Made by a program: the position numbers and the translations under genes. Positions 51,585 through 60,712 of a stretch of 64,000 nt of DNA are shown piece after piece; position 1 is the stretch's first letter, and the number at the start of each line of letters is the position of its first letter. This DNA comes from CAZCCV01 sp964497515 (GTDB lineage Bacteria; Armatimonadota; UBA5829; DTLH01), in contig CAZCCV010000010.1 of the NCBI GenBank assembly GCA_964497515.1, positions 1 through 64,000 of the forward strand, read 5' to 3'. The notes under the pieces are model-generated. The model ran no database searches. It saw only the letters and a program-made list of their open reading frames with translations, and was not told where the DNA came from.

Positions 51585-53468
51585 TTATCGGAATACTGAA
51601 TCAACTCGATATATATAGATTCCAGAGTCGGACGAATACACTTCCGTCAGTCCGTGGCCGACAAGGTGGGCGATGATGGTATCGTCGTTACGTGGATAGT
51701 TTTGGTAGTTCACTAGAACGTAGTTGCAGCTATGTTCCGAGAGCCAATCGACCAACAACTCGGGATTGTCTTCAAAATCCCCATAAGGAATTATGGCGTT
51801 ATGGCCAGGATCAGCCCAGAAGTATGGTCGATCGAGATAGAACCCTCGAGTCTCACCGAAGAGCGCAATCTTGGCATCTTTCGGCAACTCGTTATTGATA
51901 TAGCTGCAGGCGTTGTAAAGGCCGAATCTTGTCAGGTAGTCCGCTGGCGTTTGGAGTCCGAAGGCGACCTTTGCTGCAGGACAGACTACTGCAAAAGATA
52001 CGAAAGCGGTAAAAGCCGCCGTAAGAAGCGCCAAGGTGAAGACAGCTTTTCTTACGCGAAGGACTTCGGCGCAGTATGCCGAAGCTGGTGCGAGAACGGC
52101 AATCGTCGGCAGGAAGTAACGGGTATTCTGCATGGCAAAAAACCATACCAGTGTGAGAAACCCCGCAACGAGAATCAGTGTTCTGTGCCTCCCCGGGCGG
52201 ATAATTCCAATTAGCATCACAGGCAGCACAAGAAGAACCAGTGGGCCCAAGGAAGCCATATAGACCTGTGGGTTTCCAGAAAACAACGGAAGCTCGGGAA
52301 AGTCCTGGGGGAGCCGTGCGCCGTAATCGTCGAATCTGGCGTGGCGAAACGTCAGGTTCCAGGGAAGAAGCAGGAATGATGCAGAATCCTGCCCAAGACC
52401 AAATTTCAGTTGGTCGCTTCGGTACAATTCCGCAGTCTCAGCGCTCCAGTTCGTTCCTCCAAAGAGCTCGTACGCAAACGGGTAAACAGGGTTTCCTGTA
52501 TTTATATAGCTCTTGGCATACCAGGGAAGCGCGATGACAGTAGCGACTAACGCTGCAACAACTGCAGTTTTAAATGGCGTCGATGGCTTCTCTCTCGACC
52601 TGTCGAGTAATATCCAGAAGCCTGCAACTGCGATCATAATGAGCGCCGTCATTTTGGTTCCTGCAGCGAGTCCGGCTACAATTCCGGCAAAAACAGCCCA
52701 TCTGCGATCCTTTGTTGCGGAGTAGTTCATTAGCGCATATACAGTTAGGAGCGAGTAGAGTGCGGTTGCAAGATCCACGTATGCAGCGGTCGACTCCCAT
52801 ACGACAAGTGGCACACCCGCAACGAACAGTGCGGCGAGTCTGCCAGCAGAGCGCGAAAAGTGCCTGTTTCCAAGGCTCGCGGTTGCTGCTACAAGAAGGA
52901 TTGCCGCCCCATAATGGAACAGTTTGGCAAGCGCTATGCTTTTCATCGCAAGTCCAAGCGTAAAGAGCATCTCCCAAACAAACGGGAAGTTGGAGTGCGA
53001 CGAAAAAGGAACGAAATGAACGCCGTGCGCTTCGAGGTACAGCTTCGGGATTGCAAGATGATAAGCAAGGCCGTCCCAGTCGTCGGCAACTGGTGGAGCA
53101 AGCGCACGGATCAGAGCCAGAAGTGCAAGCGCTGTCAGCACCACGAAGAGAGCGGAGACTTCAAGAGTCTTCGGCTGCCTCACCGCCGACCGGAGCGATG
53201 CTAATGCTTCACAGATTAACTGGCCAAGTGCCTTCCAACTGACACCAGCCATTACAAGCAGAAGTCCGACTAAAACAAGCGGATAGAAGAGCTGTGCGAC
53301 ACCGAGGGCGAAGATTATGAGTGCTAAAAACCCGAGGCCGATAGCGGCTTCAAAGATGAGGCGCTCGCCCGGCGAGACGAAATCGGGTTCGTATCTAGAG
53401 AGAATCCGCCTGGCAAATGCCGCGGCGATTACTGTTATGATTAAGAATTGAATAATGGCTATCATCAC
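51585..53468 (-). CDS. GT-C glycosyltransferase (ArnT/PMT family 39-like) membrane protein
   Basis: 627 residues with about twelve helices. The first large external loop has the acidic motif PVADDWDGLAYHLAIPKLYL. PLVVWESTAAYVDLATALYS and LPWYAKSYINTGNPVYPF are typical of undecaprenyl- or dolichyl-phosphate-sugar mannosyl/arabinosyl transferases. A C-terminal soluble domain (EHSCNYVLVNYQNYPR) follows the helices. It likely modifies lipids or proteins in the periplasm with a polyprenyl-linked sugar. Same direction as the KDO genes upstream, with an 84-bp gap to the metallophosphatase. Confidence 0.88.
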   Translation of the reverse strand: MMIAIIQFLIITVIAAAFARRILSRYEPDFVSPGERLIFEAAIGLGFLALIIFALGVAQLFYPLVLVGLLLVMAGVSWKALGQLICEALASLRSAVRQPKTLEVSALFVVLTALALLALIRALAPPVADDWDGLAYHLAIPKLYLEAHGVHFVPFSSHSNFPFVWEMLFTLGLAMKSIALAKLFHYGAAILLVAATASLGNRHFSRSAGRLAALFVAGVPLVVWESTAAYVDLATALYSLLTVYALMNYSATKDRRWAVFAGIVAGLAAGTKMTALIMIAVAGFWILLDRSREKPSTPFKTAVVAALVATVIALPWYAKSYINTGNPVYPFAYELFGGTNWSAETAELYRSDQLKFGLGQDSASFLLLPWNLTFRHARFDDYGARLPQDFPELPLFSGNPQVYMASLGPLVLLVLPVMLIGIIRPGRHRTLILVAGFLTLVWFFAMQNTRYFLPTIAVLAPASAYCAEVLRVRKAVFTLALLTAAFTAFVSFAVVCPAAKVAFGLQTPADYLTRFGLYNACSYINNELPKDAKIALFGETRGFYLDRPYFWADPGHNAIIPYGDFEDNPELLVDWLSEHSCNYVLVNYQNYPRNDDTIIAHLVGHGLTEVYSSDSGIYIYRVDSVFR

Positions 53469-53552
53469 TGTGCTCCTGAAGTGATGTTCTCACCAAGAGT
53501 AGCAGAAAGCAGACTCACTGGCAAACGTAAGGAGTTGTCTGATAAGCAAGAC

Positions 53553-54263
53553 TTACAGCGAAATAAGCTCGCCGGTGATTCTTCCGTCTTCGCCGATCTC
53601 TGTTTTGCCAGCGTATCGGGCAAAAGCGCCAGCCTGCACAATGGCGGTCTTTCCGACAAACTCAGGGCGCTCCAGGGCGGTGTGTGAATGCCCACCGATT
53701 ATAAGATCGATCCCCCGGACACATTCGGCGAGCTTTCTATCTCGGTTGATTCCGATGTGTGTGAGTGCGATGAGAATATCGGCGCTGCTTCTGAGCTGTG
53801 GCACTAAATTCGATGCTGTCTCGATGGGGTCGTCGAACAGATAGCTCGATACTCTGCGCGAAAGCATTCGTTCGGTTATCATCGGCACGGTTAGCCCAAA
53901 CACTACAACGGATCTACCGCCAATATTGAACTGCAAGTAGCTTACTGTGGGGAGAGCAGCGCGGTCTTTTGGTCTGATGTTGGCGGAAAGCACTGGAAAC
54001 GCTGCCCAACCAGTCTTTTTTTTGAGTCCGGTAGAGGAAAAATGAAACTCGCGGTTCCCCATAGTCATCGCATCGTAGCCCGCGTGATTCATGAGTTTTA
54101 GAATCGGCTCACCATCCGGACGGAAGTAGATATTTCCCGACCATATGGCATCGCCGCAGTCGAGCAGCAGGCAGTTTGGGGTCGAGAGTTTGAGCCCTCG
54201 CAGCCTTTCTGCCTGAGCAGGGTTCAGCCTATTGTGAAGGTCGTTTGTGTGGTAGATGATCAT
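53553..54263 (-). CDS. UshA-like metallophosphatase (catalytic domain only)
   Basis: 236 residues matching only the N-terminal half of 5'-nucleotidase/UshA proteins, without signal peptide or C-terminal substrate domain. Motifs: IIYHTNDLHNRL, LLDCGDAIWSGN, GNREFHF, ALTHIGINRD and GGHSHTALE. The usual GNHE/D motif has Arg in place of the catalytic His, which may lower or change activity. It lies 17 bp downstream of kdsC, so it is in the KDO gene set; a phosphatase on a nucleotide or sugar intermediate is possible. Confidence 0.85.
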   Translation of the reverse strand: MIIYHTNDLHNRLNPAQAERLRGLKLSTPNCLLLDCGDAIWSGNIYFRPDGEPILKLMNHAGYDAMTMGNREFHFSSTGLKKKTGWAAFPVLSANIRPKDRAALPTVSYLQFNIGGRSVVVFGLTVPMITERMLSRRVSSYLFDDPIETASNLVPQLRSSADILIALTHIGINRDRKLAECVRGIDLIIGGHSHTALERPEFVGKTAIVQAGAFARYAGKTEIGEDGRITGELISL

Positions 54264-54280
54264 AGCAGAAGACTGATCAG

Positions 54281-54841
54281 CTACTGAACCACAGCGCCGC
54301 GCGGATTTTTTGCGCCATCTTCTTCTTTCAGTTCATCCAAGAATAATTGAACAACTTCATCCCAGCGCCCCTGGGCTTTTAATATCTGCTCAATGATCTC
54401 TCTTGCGGCACCCTGACCACCGGAGCGTTCTGTAATATAATCGGCAGCGGCCTTCACTTCGGGAACAGCATTGGCTACGGCAAAAGCTGCTCCGGCAAGT
54501 TTAAGTGCAGGCAGGTCATTGAGGTCATCTCCTACATAGGCGATTTCCTCCATCGAAAGCCCTTTTCGTTTGGCCAGATCGTGAAGAGCTACGGTTTTGT
54601 CACGTTGCCCTAAGTACGCTTCGGCAATTCTAAGGACTTTTGCTCGTCTTGCGATGGCATCCGAATTGTTGCCAGTTATCAGCGCGATTTCGAGTCCGGC
54701 CGCCAGTGCGAGGTCTATCCCCAAGCCGTCTTGAACGTTGTATATTTTGGTATCACCATCCGGGCCGAAGATCATCTCACCGCGTGTCAGCACGCCATCG
54801 ACGTCGAACGCTAGAAGTTTGATTGGTTTCAGTAGATCCAT
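54281..54841 (-). CDS. kdsC: 3-deoxy-D-manno-octulosonate 8-phosphate phosphatase
   Basis: A 186-residue HAD-family phosphatase of type C0. LLAFDVDGVLTRGEMIF carries the nucleophile Asp and the DxDGVLT signature. ALITGNNSDAIARRAK, YLGQRDKTVALHDL and AYVGDDLNDLPAL follow. The C-terminus is extended by about 20 residues. It hydrolyses KDO 8-P in lipid A core synthesis. It begins 4 bp after kdsD. Confidence 0.93.
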   Translation of the reverse strand: MDLLKPIKLLAFDVDGVLTRGEMIFGPDGDTKIYNVQDGLGIDLALAAGLEIALITGNNSDAIARRAKVLRIAEAYLGQRDKTVALHDLAKRKGLSMEEIAYVGDDLNDLPALKLAGAAFAVANAVPEVKAAADYITERSGGQGAAREIIEQILKAQGRWDEVVQLFLDELKEEDGAKNPRGAVVQ

Positions 54842-54845
54842 TGTT

Positions 54846-55814
54846 TTAGAATATCCCAGCCTGCAGGAGATCCTTAAGCATAAGCATTCCTATCGGGTAA
54901 CCATCGGTATCCAGGACAGGGAGTTCTCCTATCTGTTTTTCGAGAAGAGCCATTCCTTCAGCCGCCAGCTTATCCGGGCTGATCGTAGTTGGGTTTTTCA
55001 CCATATAGCCAGTGACTTTTTGGCCGAGCGCCGCTTCGTCAGTAAGCAGTGCCCGACGGATGTCACCATCGGTGATTATCCCGGTGAGCTTTCTGTCATC
55101 TCCGACAACGCAAGCAGCGCCGGCGTGGGCTCGCGTAATGCTGAACAGAACGTCGCGCAGTATGGTATCTTCATCAACTATCGCAACGGCATCACCAGTG
55201 CGCATGACGTCGGACACATGCAGAAGAAGCCGTCTGCCGAGTGACCCTGCAGGGTGAACACGTGCATAGTCTTCCTTAGTGAACTCCCTTACTTGCATAA
55301 CAGCGAGCGCCAAGGCGTCTCCGATGGCGAGTTGGGCGGTAGTGCTGGCGGTTGGGGCAAGATTGAACGGGCACGCTTCCCGTTCAACCGAGACGTCGAA
55401 AGTCGCATTGGAATATCTTGCAAGAGTCGATTCTTGGTTGCCGACGATTGCTATAATCTCTACTCCGAGTCGTTTTATTGCTGGAAGTATACTGACCAAC
55501 TCATCCGATTCCCCGCTATAAGAGAGCGCGAGAAGCACATCGTCATTTGTAAGCACTCCGAGGTCTCCGTGCACCCCTTCAGCCGGGTGCAAAAAGACTG
55601 CCGGGGTTCCCGTGCTGGAGAATGTGCCGGCCAGTTTGCGACCAATGGCTCCAGACTTTCCCATTCCGGTTATAACCAACCGGCCTTTGCACTCAGCGAT
55701 GAGTTCGACTGCGTGTACAAAGTCGTCACCGAGCCTTTCCTGTAGCTTATTGACTGCGGCTGATTCTATCTCGAGTACTTCCCTGGCACGCGCCAGAATA
55801 GCTGATCTGTCCAC
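54846..55814 (-). CDS. kdsD: Arabinose-5-phosphate isomerase (KpsF/GutQ family)
   Basis: About 322 residues from the GTG at 55814, chosen for AAGGGG upstream; an in-frame ATG at 55844 is possible. A SIS domain (about 30-170) contains VITGMGKSGAIGRKLAGTFSSTG and FLHPAEGVHGDLGVL. Two CBS domains follow (about 200-320: VSDVMRTGDAVAIVDEDT, GIITDGDIRRALL). It makes arabinose 5-phosphate from ribulose 5-phosphate for KDO, and forms an operon with kdsC. Its presence supports an LPS-bearing outer membrane. Confidence 0.94.
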   Translation of the reverse strand: MDRSAILARAREVLEIESAAVNKLQERLGDDFVHAVELIAECKGRLVITGMGKSGAIGRKLAGTFSSTGTPAVFLHPAEGVHGDLGVLTNDDVLLALSYSGESDELVSILPAIKRLGVEIIAIVGNQESTLARYSNATFDVSVEREACPFNLAPTASTTAQLAIGDALALAVMQVREFTKEDYARVHPAGSLGRRLLLHVSDVMRTGDAVAIVDEDTILRDVLFSITRAHAGAACVVGDDRKLTGIITDGDIRRALLTDEAALGQKVTGYMVKNPTTISPDKLAAEGMALLEKQIGELPVLDTDGYPIGMLMLKDLLQAGIF

Positions 55815-55938
55815 TCTGCAATCCCCTTCTTTCATCCAGCCCATTATAGCAGAGACGAGAGCTCCTGGGACAGTCGCTTACGCTTGCTCGCTGGCTATTG
55901 CAACTCGTTTGAGGTATAATGAAGATGCAAATTTGGCA

Positions 55939-55966
55939 CGTGCGGGATTCAGTTCCGCACGTTTTT
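55939..55966 (+). terminator. Terminator-like hairpin in the pcrA leader
   Basis: CGTGCGG at 55939-55945 pairs with CCGCACG at 55955-55961, followed by a run of five T. It lies only 8 bp before the pcrA ATG and downstream of a TATAAT at 55915-55920, so it sits inside the predicted leader. Confidence 0.6.
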
Positions 55967-55974
55967 CGTGTCTT

Positions 55975-58143
55975 ATGTCAGTCGATAAAATCCTTGGAGC
56001 ACTAAATAAACAGCAGTTAGAGGCCGTTAAGCACGTGCATGGGTCTACACTTGTGGTCGCCGGTGCAGGAAGCGGCAAAACACGTGTAATTACCCACCGC
56101 ATAGGCTATCTGATAGAAGCGTGCGACGTAAAGCCGTGGAAGATCCTCGCCGTTACTTTCACCAACAAAGCTGCGTCTGCGATTAAGAACCGACTCGCCA
56201 CGATGATCGGTGAAAACGCTAATAGGGTGTGGGCCGGAACCTTCCATTCCACTGCCGCCAAGATTCTGCGTAAGCACGGCGACGCCATAGACATAAACAG
56301 AGACTTTACCATCTTCGATGACTCCGATCAGATGGTGTTGATCAACGAGTGCATATCAGAGTTGCGTCTTCCCGATAAGAAGTATCATCCGCGTACGGTG
56401 CTTTCGAAGATATCGACGGCAAAAGAACAGCTCATCACGCCCGAGGAATTCCCCGAAGTGTTTAACGTGGAAAAAACAGACACCGGGGTCGGTAGAGTCT
56501 ACACTCTCTACCAAAAGAAGCTGAAAGAGAACTCGGGTCTCGACTTTGACGACCTCATCTTCAATGCGGTCACGCTTCTAAGAAAGAGACCAGATGTTCT
56601 GGAGTATTATCACGACCACTTTCATCATATTCTGGTTGACGAGTTTCAGGACATCAACCTGAGCCAGTATACCCTGGTTAAGCTCCTTGCTGCAGGACAC
56701 AACAATATCTGCTGCGTGGGTGATGACGACCAGAGCATTTACAGCTGGAGGGGTGCTGATGTTGGGCTTATTCTTCGGTTTGAACAGGATTATCCAAACA
56801 CTAAGATCATAAAGCTGGAGCAGAACTACCGCTCGACAAAGACTATTCTGGAAGCAGCGCACGAAGTAGTTAGCCAGAACAAGGCTAGGCGTGACAAAAA
56901 ACTTTGGACGGAGAACCTCGAAGGACAGGCAATAGAGATTTTTGAAGCCGCAAACGAACACGATGAGGCCATCCACGTAGCAAATGTGATTCTGGATCGT
57001 GTGGCTGCTGAGAGCAGGCGATATTCTGACTTCGTGGTGCTCTACCGCACGAATGCACAGTCGCGTGTTTTAGAAGAAGCGTTTATGAACTATCGCGTGC
57101 CTTATCAGCTAATTGGAGCGCTGCGGTTTTATGAGCGCAAAGAGATAAAGGATGCTCTGGCATATCTTCGGCTTGCGTCGAACCCGTACGAATCGATAAG
57201 TCTAAAAAGAGTGATCAACGTTCCTCCGCGAGGCGTAGGTCCGGGGACCATGGAGAAGATAGATCTGTATGCAGAAACACGTGGCAAATTCCTGTGGGAT
57301 GCTCTCCGCAGCATTGATTTGATCCCGGATATCTCCAGAAAAGCTGAGCGCGAGATTAAAGCGTTTGTTCAACTGATAGAGCACCTGCACGAAAGGCGCG
57401 AAGACTACCCGGTACAACGGTTGGTGCAGGACGCGCTGGAAAACTCGGGTTACCTGCTTCATATAAGATCAGACAAGAGTATGGATGCTCAGTCGCGTAT
57501 GGAAAACCTGAAGGAGTTTGTATCGGTTGCTGAGGAGTTCGACAAATCGTCGGAAGATCGGTCGGTGAGAGCATTCCTCGAACAAGTGGCGCTGATCGCC
57601 GATATTGACACCTATGAAGAGAGCGGAAACTCTGTTACCCTCATGACTCTGCACGCTGCGAAGGGATTGGAGTATCCAATCGTCTTCATAGTGGGGATGG
57701 AAGAAGGGATTTTTCCTCATCTGAGGTCTATAGGCGAACCGGCTGAACTCGAAGAGGAGCGGCGACTCTGTTATGTGGGGATGACTAGAGCTATGGAAGA
57801 GCTTCATTTCGTACACGCGAGATTGCGAAGTTTTGTGGGAGAGACTAAGCGGCGAGACAGGTCGCGGTTTCTGCGCGAAGTGCCGAGACAACTGCTGACC
57901 AGTCGCGCCGTTTCGACCCCATCGGCAACAACCACGTGGAAGAGGCCTGTCCGGCCGACGCGCAGTGTTCCAGCATCCACATTCCGACCGGGTGAAAGGG
58001 TACACCACCAGAAGTTTGGCCAAGGCATAGTTCTTAACTCAACCGGTGTTGATGACGAAGAGCAAGTGACGGTGGCTTTTGATGGGCACGGCCTGAAAAA
58101 ACTGCTCTTATGCTATGCTAAGCTCGAGAGAGTAAAGCGGTAG
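55975..58143 (+). CDS. pcrA: ATP-dependent DNA helicase PcrA/UvrD
   Basis: About 722 residues from the ATG at 55975; the longer upstream frame would cross the kdsD promoter region. Superfamily 1A motifs: LNKQQLEAVKHVHGSTLVVAGAGSGKTRV (Q motif and motif I, given in parts LNKQQLEAV and AGAGSGKTRV), LVDEFQDIN (II), VGDDDQSIYSWRGAD (III), LEQNYRS (IV), VTLMTLHAAKGLEYPIVF (V), RLCYVGMTRA (VI). The C-terminal Tudor-like domain is PGERVHHQKFGQGIV. It unwinds DNA in repair and replication restart. Divergent from kdsD. Confidence 0.95.
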   Translation: MSVDKILGALNKQQLEAVKHVHGSTLVVAGAGSGKTRVITHRIGYLIEACDVKPWKILAVTFTNKAASAIKNRLATMIGENANRVWAGTFHSTAAKILRKHGDAIDINRDFTIFDDSDQMVLINECISELRLPDKKYHPRTVLSKISTAKEQLITPEEFPEVFNVEKTDTGVGRVYTLYQKKLKENSGLDFDDLIFNAVTLLRKRPDVLEYYHDHFHHILVDEFQDINLSQYTLVKLLAAGHNNICCVGDDDQSIYSWRGADVGLILRFEQDYPNTKIIKLEQNYRSTKTILEAAHEVVSQNKARRDKKLWTENLEGQAIEIFEAANEHDEAIHVANVILDRVAAESRRYSDFVVLYRTNAQSRVLEEAFMNYRVPYQLIGALRFYERKEIKDALAYLRLASNPYESISLKRVINVPPRGVGPGTMEKIDLYAETRGKFLWDALRSIDLIPDISRKAEREIKAFVQLIEHLHERREDYPVQRLVQDALENSGYLLHIRSDKSMDAQSRMENLKEFVSVAEEFDKSSEDRSVRAFLEQVALIADIDTYEESGNSVTLMTLHAAKGLEYPIVFIVGMEEGIFPHLRSIGEPAELEEERRLCYVGMTRAMEELHFVHARLRSFVGETKRRDRSRFLREVPRQLLTSRAVSTPSATTTWKRPVRPTRSVPASTFRPGERVHHQKFGQGIVLNSTGVDDEEQVTVAFDGHGLKKLLLCYAKLERVKR

Positions 58144-58163
58144 AACACTCGTCGTTTTTTTGA

Positions 58164-58193
58164 TTGACGATGGGTTGTTCACTGTGATAAATT
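58164..58193 (+). promoter_or_regulatory. Probable promoter of the STAS/anti-sigma gene
   Basis: TTGACG at 58164-58169 and TAAATT at 58188-58193 with an 18-bp spacer. Confidence 0.4.
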
Positions 58194-58225
58194 GAAGGGC
58201 ACACGATGTGCCTGTTTGAGTATCG

Positions 58226-59032
58226 ATGTCTTCAAGTTTTGTGATTACAATTGAGGCTGGCGATTTGCCAGTAATGACTTTGGCTGGCGATGTATGCCAA
58301 GGATGTGCGTCTGGAATTAGGGAAGCATTTGACGAACTGTGCCGGATAGGTGCAGCAGAAGCTGTGCTGGATTGCAGCCTGGTGAATCAGGTCGATTCAC
58401 ACTGTGTGGCTACAATAATATGTTGTATCAAGAGATTGAAGGACGCTGGGTGTTCAGTGATTCTGGCAGCGGCTACGCAGCGGTTTATAGACCTCTTGGA
58501 GGCATCGGGCACAGTGGACCTGATAGAGACATCAGACTGTGCGATAGGCAAAGAGCCGTGTGGAAGTTGGAGAGAGTTTGGCGGCAAGCCGCTTTTGGTT
58601 CAGTTTCGGACGCCTCTTTGTGCTTCTCAGTCGGCGACGATTCGTGGGCGGGTTGCGCAAGTAGCCGAGACTATGCCTTTCACAAGCGAGCAGATAGAAG
58701 ATATTAGACTGGCAGTTGGGGAAGCCGTCGCAAACGCCGTGCGCCACGGATGCAAAGACGTGAGCAATGGCGTTCTGGATGCTCGGTGCGTGGGCAGTGA
58801 TATCAGGCTGGCAATCAGTTTGAATTATCCAGGTCTGCCATTCGATCCGAAAGGGGTTCCCGAACCCGACCCTAGTGACCTGCGCGAGGGAGGGATCGGC
58901 ATCTTTTTGATGAGGCAGGCTATGGACGAGGTCGATTACCGATTCGACGAGACAGGGACTACTATAACGTTAGTCAAATATACATCTCCTGATGGTAGGG
59001 CAAATGAGTTTGGAAGTAACATGGAGAGATAG
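58226..59032 (+). CDS. Fused STAS (anti-sigma antagonist) and RsbW-like serine kinase protein
   Basis: 268 residues. The first half (about 1-115) is a STAS domain: VMTLAGDV, EAVLDCSLVNQVDSHC, VILAAATQRFIDLLEASG. The second half (about 125-262) is a GHKL ATPase of the RsbW/SpoIIAB type, with the N-box EDIRLAVGEAVANAVRHG and G-box REGGIGIFLMRQAMDEV. Switch partners that are normally separate are fused. In STAS antagonists the phospho-Ser follows D-S; here D57-S58 is followed by His59, so the usual site seems lost. The cognate sigma factor is not adjacent; the ICMT-like gene overlaps the end. Confidence 0.85.
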   Translation: MSSSFVITIEAGDLPVMTLAGDVCQGCASGIREAFDELCRIGAAEAVLDCSLVNQVDSHCVATIICCIKRLKDAGCSVILAAATQRFIDLLEASGTVDLIETSDCAIGKEPCGSWREFGGKPLLVQFRTPLCASQSATIRGRVAQVAETMPFTSEQIEDIRLAVGEAVANAVRHGCKDVSNGVLDARCVGSDIRLAISLNYPGLPFDPKGVPEPDPSDLREGGIGIFLMRQAMDEVDYRFDETGTTITLVKYTSPDGRANEFGSNMER

Positions 59033-59609
59033 GGCTAGACACTCACTGCAATGGTGGCGAGTGCCTATTATGACAGCATTTGTGCTGATAGGCGTATATC
59101 TCATTAAGGCCAGTTCAATTTGGCTTTGGGTGGGAATGGGAGTCACTTTGGTTGGTGAGTTCATCCAATTGTGGGCAGCGTCACAGCTGAAGAAGAATAC
59201 TGTTTTAGCTACATCGGGGCCGTATGCTCACGTTAGAAATCCGATGTATTTTGGGAGATTCTTCGTTCTGCTGGGGTTCGTTACTATGGTTCAGCAGGCG
59301 TGGTACACAGAGACACAATTCTATGGTATACCTACTATCGCGGCAGTATTTATCGTAGCATTTGTGCTTTATGTTGTGAGCAGAGTGGGGCGTGAAGAGG
59401 CTCGCCTACGTAGTATTTTTGGCAAAGACTACGACGATTACTGCACTCACGTAGGACGTTTTCTGCCGAGTATCCGTCCGTATTCAAAAACGGCGCGGCA
59501 GAGGCTTCAGTGGTCGCAGATTGTAGCGAATCACGAGTATCTGAATCTAATTGCAGTCCTTTTTGTGTATGGGTTAGTCTTTGCCAGGCTGACTTACCTC
59601 AAGTTCTAA
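58992..59609 (+). CDS. Isoprenylcysteine carboxyl methyltransferase-like membrane protein
   Basis: About 205 residues (or 201 from the ATG at 59004). Four to five helices with the ICMT/PEMT core: LATSGPYAHVRNPMYFGRFF (the GPY-x-x-x-RNP-x-Y motif), VSRVGREEARLRSIFGKDYDDYCTHVGRFLP (E-E-x-x-L and Y-x-x-Y, in parts GREEARLRSIFG and YDDYCTHVGRFLP). The family methylates cysteine or lipid head groups with SAM. It overlaps the STAS/anti-sigma gene by about 30-40 nt, so the two are coupled; the link between them is unclear. Confidence 0.85.
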   Translation: MVGQMSLEVTWRDRARHSLQWWRVPIMTAFVLIGVYLIKASSIWLWVGMGVTLVGEFIQLWAASQLKKNTVLATSGPYAHVRNPMYFGRFFVLLGFVTMVQQAWYTETQFYGIPTIAAVFIVAFVLYVVSRVGREEARLRSIFGKDYDDYCTHVGRFLPSIRPYSKTARQRLQWSQIVANHEYLNLIAVLFVYGLVFARLTYLKF

Positions 59610-59636
59610 CACAACCAGTATTATGTCCACGCTATT

Positions 59637-59660
59637 AGACCGGAGCTGTAGCTCCGGTCT
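59637..59660 (+). terminator. Intrinsic terminator after the ICMT-like gene
   Basis: A 10-bp perfect stem, AGACCGGAGC / GCTCCGGTCT, with a 4-nt loop, followed by gtttt. The remainder up to 59885 has no gene; a short CCGT/ACGG stem with a T-run at about 59846-59870 is the only other structure. Confidence 0.9.
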
Positions 59661-59885
59661 GTTTTCGTCTGTGTGTTAGAATTTGGAGAACAAGTTAGGC
59701 AGAGGTAATAAACTTAGTGTGAACAAAGCTGGCACCTCAATCGTCTGTAATTACGTAAACAGCTAGTGTCGAAACAATACCTCGGAAGTAATTGAAAAAA
59801 CCTGGCTTTAAAACAGAAGGAATTTTGCGTGCGGATGTGGAAACCGTAGTAAACGGCTAATTTTTCGGGCAAAGGAGCATACTCA

Positions 59886-60680
59886 ATGCTGGGATCTAAG
59901 AGGCTAATTACGGCCCTGGTGTGTGGGGCATTTCTATTTGGAGCAGGACTGGGAGCATCTGCGTTGGAGTTGACGCTGGCCGGAATCAGGCTTGGCGGCC
60001 CCGCGCAGACAGTTCTAAAGAGGTTCGGCAACCCCACTAGAACGACTGTGGGTACAGTGACGGTTGGTAGCGCATATGTTGCCAGTGGTATTCCTGGAAT
60101 GCCTGGTACTCAAGCTACACCGGGTATGGGGCCGATGGCTGCACTGAGCGGTCTTACGACTGGTTATGCAGATATGCTTAACAGTGCAATGGGCGGAGGT
60201 CAGTTGCCCGGTCTGCCGGGAATGTCTGCTCCTGGTATGTCGTCTTCTCCGAGTTTGCCTGTTCCCGGTCTGCCTACTACAGGGGGTATGCCTATGTCCT
60301 CCGGCATGCCTGGTCTGCCAGGAATGCTTGGAACACTAGATGGTATGCAGGGCGGTCAGGTCTACACTGAAGAGCAGGTAACCTGGACATACGACTTGGC
60401 GAATGGCACGACGCTGGAGTTTATTGTCTCCGAGAGCGGCCGTGTAATTCAGATTACCGTCGGTGGTGACCAGCCGTATGCAGGCTCAAAGACCTCTAAA
60501 GGCATAGTGCTTGGCAGCTATTATAAGGATGTTATCTTCAAATACGGCTATCCGGAACGGCACCAGCCCATCGGCAGATTCTTGAGAGTAAGCTATGCCG
60601 ACAAGCATCGTGCTGTATTTACGTTCCTTGGCAAAAAGCTCGTTGGTATTACGATAGCTCTGAAGCCTGAGAACGAATAA
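59886..60680 (+). CDS. Secreted protein with Met/Gly/Pro-rich middle and BamE/SmpA-like halves
   Basis: 264 residues. Signal peptide (LVCGAFLFGAGLGASALE). A first short domain, AGIRLGGPAQTVLKRFGNPT, and a second, GIVLGSYYKDVIFKYGYPER, look like two copies of the G-x-x-x-x-x-V-x-x-x-x-G-x-P turn seen in BamE/SmpA-type repeats. Between them (about 60-150) lies a low-complexity stretch of PGMPG, GLPG and GMSS units. No enzyme motif. Single gene with GGAG upstream of the ATG. Probably periplasmic or envelope-associated; function unknown. Confidence 0.7.
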   Translation: MLGSKRLITALVCGAFLFGAGLGASALELTLAGIRLGGPAQTVLKRFGNPTRTTVGTVTVGSAYVASGIPGMPGTQATPGMGPMAALSGLTTGYADMLNSAMGGGQLPGLPGMSAPGMSSSPSLPVPGLPTTGGMPMSSGMPGLPGMLGTLDGMQGGQVYTEEQVTWTYDLANGTTLEFIVSESGRVIQITVGGDQPYAGSKTSKGIVLGSYYKDVIFKYGYPERHQPIGRFLRVSYADKHRAVFTFLGKKLVGITIALKPENE

Positions 60681-60712
60681 CACATCAACTTCTGAGTAGA
60701 GAGGTGAGGTAA

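Noticed and set aside
55612..55974. In-frame upstream extension of pcrA
   Set aside because: It overlaps kdsD and the intergenic promoter region, has no similarity to helicases, and the sequence after 55975 begins exactly like PcrA.
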